From the NCBI GenBank assembly GCA_005778045.1, contig SXKQ01000152.1, positions 1-25,577 on the forward strand: a stretch of 25,577 bases of DNA, written 5' to 3'. The notes under the pieces were generated by a model, which was not told the DNA's origin, searched no databases, and saw nothing but the letters and a program-made list of their open reading frames with translations. Shown here one piece after another: positions 22,568 to 25,577 of this stretch (the stretch's first letter is position 1; each line of letters begins with the position of its first letter). The stretch comes from Planctomycetia bacterium (lineage in GTDB: Bacteria; Planctomycetota; UBA1135; GCA-002686595). The translations under genes and the position numbers were made by a program.

Positions 22568-23815
22568 CTAGAACTTGAAGTACGCGCGCAGGTCCTTGAT
22601 CGGAACGATCTGGGTGCCCTGGGACTCGGCGTTCTTGTAGATCGGCAGGTCGTTCGGCGGCATCGGCGTCTCGAGCGCCTGACCGTCGGCATCGACGAAC
22701 ATTTCCGCGCCCACGATCAGGTAGTCCGTGTCCGGGCCGAGGGCCGACTGAACGGTGATGCCCATGTTGGAGAGCAGCACCTTGAGCTCGGTCTCGTTGA
22801 ACTGGCCCGAGAAGCGGCCGCAGAGCACCGCGGTGCGCTCGCTCTTGGGGTCGAACACCGGATTGAAGACCACATCGCCTTCGACGATCGGGTCGAAGCG
22901 GTCGGCGACGTTCATGAACGTCACTTCCGCCATGCTGGGCTGCACGTTGGTGACTTCGGCCCAGCCCTTGAGCTTCTGGGAGCCGATCTTGCCCGACACG
23001 ATGCGGAAGCGCGTGCCGCGGGCGAGGCGCTGGTTGGAGCCGATGTCGATCCAGCCCAGCGCGAGGTCCTTCGAGACCGAGAGGACCTTGCCGTCGGCGG
23101 CCTCGGGCTCGCGCTGGAACGCGAGCGCCTTGGTGATCGCCTTCATGCGGGTCTGGGCCGCGACGCGCTCGTCATCGAACTTGCGGTTGTTGGCCTCGAT
23201 CGAGTTGCGGGCCTCGCGCAGCTGGGCGTCGAGCTCGTTGCGCTGGCTCTGGAGCGAGGCGACGCGCGACTCGAGCTCCGCCTGGCGCTGGGCCGAGGTG
23301 TTCTGCTCGTCGGCGACCTGCTTCTGCAGGTTCGAGATTTCCTGATCCTTGCCGCGCAGGGCCTCGCGCAGGCCGCGCTCCATCGAATCCTTCTCACCCT
23401 CGAGGGTGCGGACGGAGTCGTTGAGCGTGGCGATCGTGCGCTGCTGCGACAGATAGGCATCCTTCGCCTTCGGCAGGGCGAGCTCGATCGTCTTGATGTC
23501 GTCGCCCATGTTCGGGAAGTTGGCCTTCCAGTCGCCGACCGAGAGCTTCATCTGCTCAAGATTCGTGTTGGCGGCGGCGGCATCCGCCGGCGACCAGCCG
23601 ACGAACTCCGAAAGGCGCACGCGCGCTTCGGCGCTGGCCTGGTCGCGATCGGAGATTTCCGCGTTCTGCTTGGCCGTGGCCTCGGCGCGCTGGCGGAACA
23701 TCTCGGCTTCGCCGGAGGCGCTCCACGCCATCACGACGCCGATGATGAAGAGCACCAGGAAGGCAACTAGCCAGATGACGTGGACGCGGGCAGCTCCGCG
23801 GCGGGAACGGTTCAT
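22568..23815 (-). CDS. Membrane-anchored coiled-coil protein with C-terminal BRCT-like domain
   Basis: The product has 415 residues. A basic start (MNRSRRGAAR) is followed by one hydrophobic helix (about 12-31, VHVIWLVAFLVLFIIGVVMA). Residues 40-225 are a long charged, Gln/Glu-rich coiled coil. Residues 242-318 look like a small beta domain (ALGWIDIGSNQRLARGTRF, VEGDVVFNP), reminiscent of the FlgT C-terminal type. Residues 327-413 resemble BRCT: AVLCGRFSG, a helix with ELKVLLSNMG, then LGPDTDYLIVGAE, and YKNAESQGTQIVPIKDLRAYF. With a positive N-terminus the bulk should lie outside the cytoplasmic membrane, odd for BRCT, which usually serves DNA repair. ATG 23815 is chosen with AAGGA 9 bases upstream; ATG 23821 is possible. 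Function unknown. Confidence 0.75.
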   Translation of the reverse strand: MNRSRRGAARVHVIWLVAFLVLFIIGVVMAWSASGEAEMFRQRAEATAKQNAEISDRDQASAEARVRLSEFVGWSPADAAAANTNLEQMKLSVGDWKANFPNMGDDIKTIELALPKAKDAYLSQQRTIATLNDSVRTLEGEKDSMERGLREALRGKDQEISNLQKQVADEQNTSAQRQAELESRVASLQSQRNELDAQLREARNSIEANNRKFDDERVAAQTRMKAITKALAFQREPEAADGKVLSVSKDLALGWIDIGSNQRLARGTRFRIVSGKIGSQKLKGWAEVTNVQPSMAEVTFMNVADRFDPIVEGDVVFNPVFDPKSERTAVLCGRFSGQFNETELKVLLSNMGITVQSALGPDTDYLIVGAEMFVDADGQALETPMPPNDLPIYKNAESQGTQIVPIKDLRAYFKF

Positions 23816-24140
23816 GGACATCGATCCTTGCGGTCGTCGGGGGAGACCTTGGGGGACTCCCGGAGGGTTCCGGAGGGGGTGGGACTGTGGCACCGCGAGG
23901 GCGCCTCATTGAGCTCACGGGGACCGCCCCTACGCGAGGTGCGGGCCGTTCGTTTCGCCGTGTGTTGATACCCGAACAGCGGGTGGCGCGGCAAGGGAGA
24001 ACCCGAGGTCCCTTGACCGGTCGGGCGCGCTCCCTAGGCTCCTTGGCACCTACGGGTCGGGCTCCGGAACCTCCGAGGAGGCGCTCCGGGGCGAGGGCTA
24101 CCCCACCGACCGCCACCGGTTTCGTGCCCGGAAGACATCC
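23816..24140. other. 325-base gap between the divergent BRCT-like gene and coaE
   Basis: The gap must hold promoters for both directions. Visible are the SD of the BRCT-like gene next to its start, two tandem G-rich 10-mers (from 23861 and 23871), and a SD-like GGAAG before coaE. No convincing -35/-10 pair and no supported gene was found. Confidence 0.4.
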
Positions 24141-24779
24141 TTGAGCGCCCGCCAGCCCCCCCCGCCCCGTCGTCGCACGCTCCTGTTGGGGGTGCTCGGG
24201 GGCATCGCCTCCGGCAAGTCGGAGGTGGCGCGCCTGCTGGCCGGACCCGACGGACGCGTGCTCGAAGCCGACCGGCTGGCCCACGAAGCGCTCGAACAGC
24301 CGGAGGTGCGCGCGTGGCTGCTGCAGCGCTTTGGCCCAGCCGTCGTCGCGCGGGAGCGCGTGGACCGCTCCGCCCTCGCCGCGCGCGTGTTTTCCGACGT
24401 CCCTGCGCGACGCGAGCTCGAGCAGCAGATCCACCCACGGGTGCGCACGGCCCTGCGCGCGGGAGTCGAGGCCGCCCGCCAGGCCGGCGTGCCCCGAGTG
24501 GTGCTCGACGTGCCGCTCCTGCTCGAGAACGAGGGCGAGCACGGGCTGGCGGCGCTGTGCGACGCGCTGGTCTTCGTGGATGCGGATGCTAAGGTGCGCG
24601 ACGCACGAGCGGTGGCCCGGCGCGGCTGGGCCAGCGGCGAGCTCGAGCGCCGCGAGGCGTTCCAACTCCCGCTTGCGACGAAACGCGACCGCGCGGACTT
24701 CGTGATCCGCAACGAGGGCGACCTCGACGAGCTGCGCGCAGCCGTCGGGCGCGTGCTCGAAGCGCTCGCGGCCCGCTAG
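24141..24779 (+). CDS. coaE: Dephospho-CoA kinase
   Basis: This 212-residue enzyme performs the last step of coenzyme A synthesis, phosphorylating the ribose 3'-OH of dephospho-CoA with ATP. The P-loop GGIASGKS (20-27) is followed by the family motifs LEADRLAHE (Asp of the catalytic region), QQIHPRVRTALR and VVLDVPLLLENEG. The LID-like AVARRGWASGE and the ending DFVIRNEGDLDELR are also typical. The start is TTG 24141, with GGAAG 6 bases upstream; no better ATG or GTG lies close to the P-loop. The first 12 residues are Pro/Arg-rich and may be disordered. rho begins 59 bases later on the same strand, a pairing I recall from planctomycete genomes but cannot verify here. Confidence 0.93.
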   Translation: MSARQPPPPRRRTLLLGVLGGIASGKSEVARLLAGPDGRVLEADRLAHEALEQPEVRAWLLQRFGPAVVARERVDRSALAARVFSDVPARRELEQQIHPRVRTALRAGVEAARQAGVPRVVLDVPLLLENEGEHGLAALCDALVFVDADAKVRDARAVARRGWASGELERREAFQLPLATKRDRADFVIRNEGDLDELRAAVGRVLEALAAR

Positions 24780-24838
24780 CCGAGGCACCGACAGGGCCGC
24801 CCGCCCCGGGCATCACCCGCACCTCCCCCATCCCAAGC

Positions 24839-25577
24839 ATGTCCTTCAAGAAGCGTCGTCATCGTCACAAGAACCGCCAAGGTGGCGGATTCACCCAGGC
24901 CCCGCGTCCCGCCGAGCAGGTGTGGATCGATTTCTCGCTGCTTCCGCGCGACCTGACGGAAGAGGAGAGCGCGCAGCTCGAGGCCGAGCAGCCCAAGGCC
25001 AAGCGTGGCTCGAAGGCCAAGGAGAAGGAGCCGACGAGCTACTCCGAACTGCAGGCCATGAGCCTCGCGGACCTGCACGAGGTCGCCGAGGAGGAGTCGG
25101 TCGAGAACGTCGCCGGACGCCGTCGCGACGAGGTGATCTTCGAGATCGCCGCCGCGCGCCTGCGCACCGGGATTCCGGTCGAGGTCGAGGGCGTGGTCGA
25201 GATCACGCGCGAGAACCACGCCCTCGTGCGTCAGGCCGACGCGGCCTACCTGCCGGCCCACGAGGACGCGCTCGTGCTGCCTTCGCTCGTGCGCCAGTAC
25301 GGCATCCAGAGCGGCATGTCGGTCAAGGGTCGCCTGCGTCCGCCCTTCGGGCCTGAGCGCCACTTCGGCGTGATCTCGATCGAGTCGATCGACTTCCACC
25401 CGCCCGAGGAGGCGGCCACGCGCTCGCCCTTCAAGGAGCTCGTTCCGCTCTATCCCGAGCAACGCATCCTGCTCGAGGGCGCCGACGAGAACCCGATGGA
25501 GATGCGCATCGTCGACCTCGTCACGCCCGTCGGTCGCGGCCAGCGCGGTCTGAGCGGCGCGCCGCGCGCACGGGCAA
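24839..25577 (+). CDS. rho: Transcription termination factor Rho, N-terminal part (runs off window; apparent frameshift at the end)
   Basis: About 246 residues are present. A very basic, His-rich start (MSFKKRRHRHKNRQGGG) and a charged linker precede a Rho N-terminal helical region (SYSELQAMSLADLHEVAEE). The RNA-binding cold-shock-like domain follows, about 105-185: IPVEVEGVVEI, YLPAHEDALVLPSLVRQYGI, SGMSVKGRLRPPFG. ELVPLYPEQRI and RIVDLVTPVGRGQRGL then lead to the ATPase core. At the last codons the expected APPRTGK Walker A lead-in reads APRARA: one base appears to be missing between 25562 and 25566. Rho is the hexameric helicase that ends transcription. No SD precedes ATG 24839. Confidence 0.9.
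   Translation, partial: MSFKKRRHRHKNRQGGGFTQAPRPAEQVWIDFSLLPRDLTEEESAQLEAEQPKAKRGSKAKEKEPTSYSELQAMSLADLHEVAEEESVENVAGRRRDEVIFEIAAARLRTGIPVEVEGVVEITRENHALVRQADAAYLPAHEDALVLPSLVRQYGIQSGMSVKGRLRPPFGPERHFGVISIESIDFHPPEEAATRSPFKELVPLYPEQRILLEGADENPMEMRIVDLVTPVGRGQRGLSGAPRARA

Noticed and set aside
20280..22571. A 763-residue open frame on the plus strand opposite cinA and tatC
   Set aside because: It is antisense to two well-identified genes and its composition is that of a GC-rich shadow frame (Arg/His/Gly/Ala-rich, no motifs).
23887..24144. An 85-residue plus-strand frame from a GTG that overlaps the coaE start by four bases
   Set aside because: No SD, low-complexity Arg/Pro/Gly-rich product and no recognisable motif. 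The overlap with TTG is likely chance.

Overview
The window is GC-rich, densely coding bacterial chromosome with 20 complete protein genes, two partial ones at its edges (CTP synthase at the left, Rho at the right) and two tRNA-Gln genes. No phage, IS or CRISPR content was seen. Taxonomy is inferred: a secreted propeller protein with the C-terminal module typical of deep-branching Planctomycetota, many starts without a Shine-Dalgarno (SD) sequence, and an MglA/roadblock cluster together suggest a planctomycete-like, double-membraned bacterium. No rRNA or marker tree is available to prove this.

Layout. 1-532: end of pyrG (+). 543-5200: a very large secreted gluzincin-type metalloprotease-like protein and a glutaryl-CoA dehydrogenase (both -). 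5323-8201: a zinc-ribbon/EI24-like membrane protein and methionyl-tRNA synthetase (+), closed by a strong hairpin. 8358-9324 (-): an HU-family protein, a 29-residue Lys/Ala/Arg-rich peptide just upstream of it, and zinc-ribbon ribosomal protein L28. 9515-14076 (-): a compact five-gene operon encoding a TPR protein with one membrane helix, a TPR protein with a roadblock-like C-terminus, a roadblock protein, an MglA-type GTPase with a long Pro/Ala tail and a C-terminal membrane anchor, and a second roadblock protein. 14293-15843 (-): a secreted propeller-like protein. 16028-19830 (+): gcvT, gcvH, a LipM-type octanoyl/lipoyl transferase and a lipoprotein of the alkaline phosphatase/sulfatase superfamily. 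19960-20124 (-): tandem tRNA-Gln(CUG) and tRNA-Gln(UUG). 20244-22412 (-): cinA and tatC. 22568-23815 (-): a membrane-anchored coiled-coil protein ending in a BRCT-like domain, with an intrinsic terminator. 24141-25577 (+): coaE and the start of rho.

How genes work together. GcvT and GcvH are two of the four glycine-cleavage proteins, and the neighbouring transferase very probably loads the H-protein lipoyl lysine. The MglA/roadblock/TPR operon looks like a self-contained, membrane-tethered small-GTPase module: both end proteins (TPR-TM and GTPase) carry a single membrane helix, the upstream genes overlap by ATGA, and two to three roadblock modules are available as GTPase partners. It is the best candidate for an undescribed system here. 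Other points of interest are the separate Lys-rich peptide paired with HU, the BRCT domain on a membrane coiled-coil protein, a sulfatase-fold protein with Thr in place of the formylglycine Cys/Ser, and an apparent one-base deletion in rho at the very end of the window.
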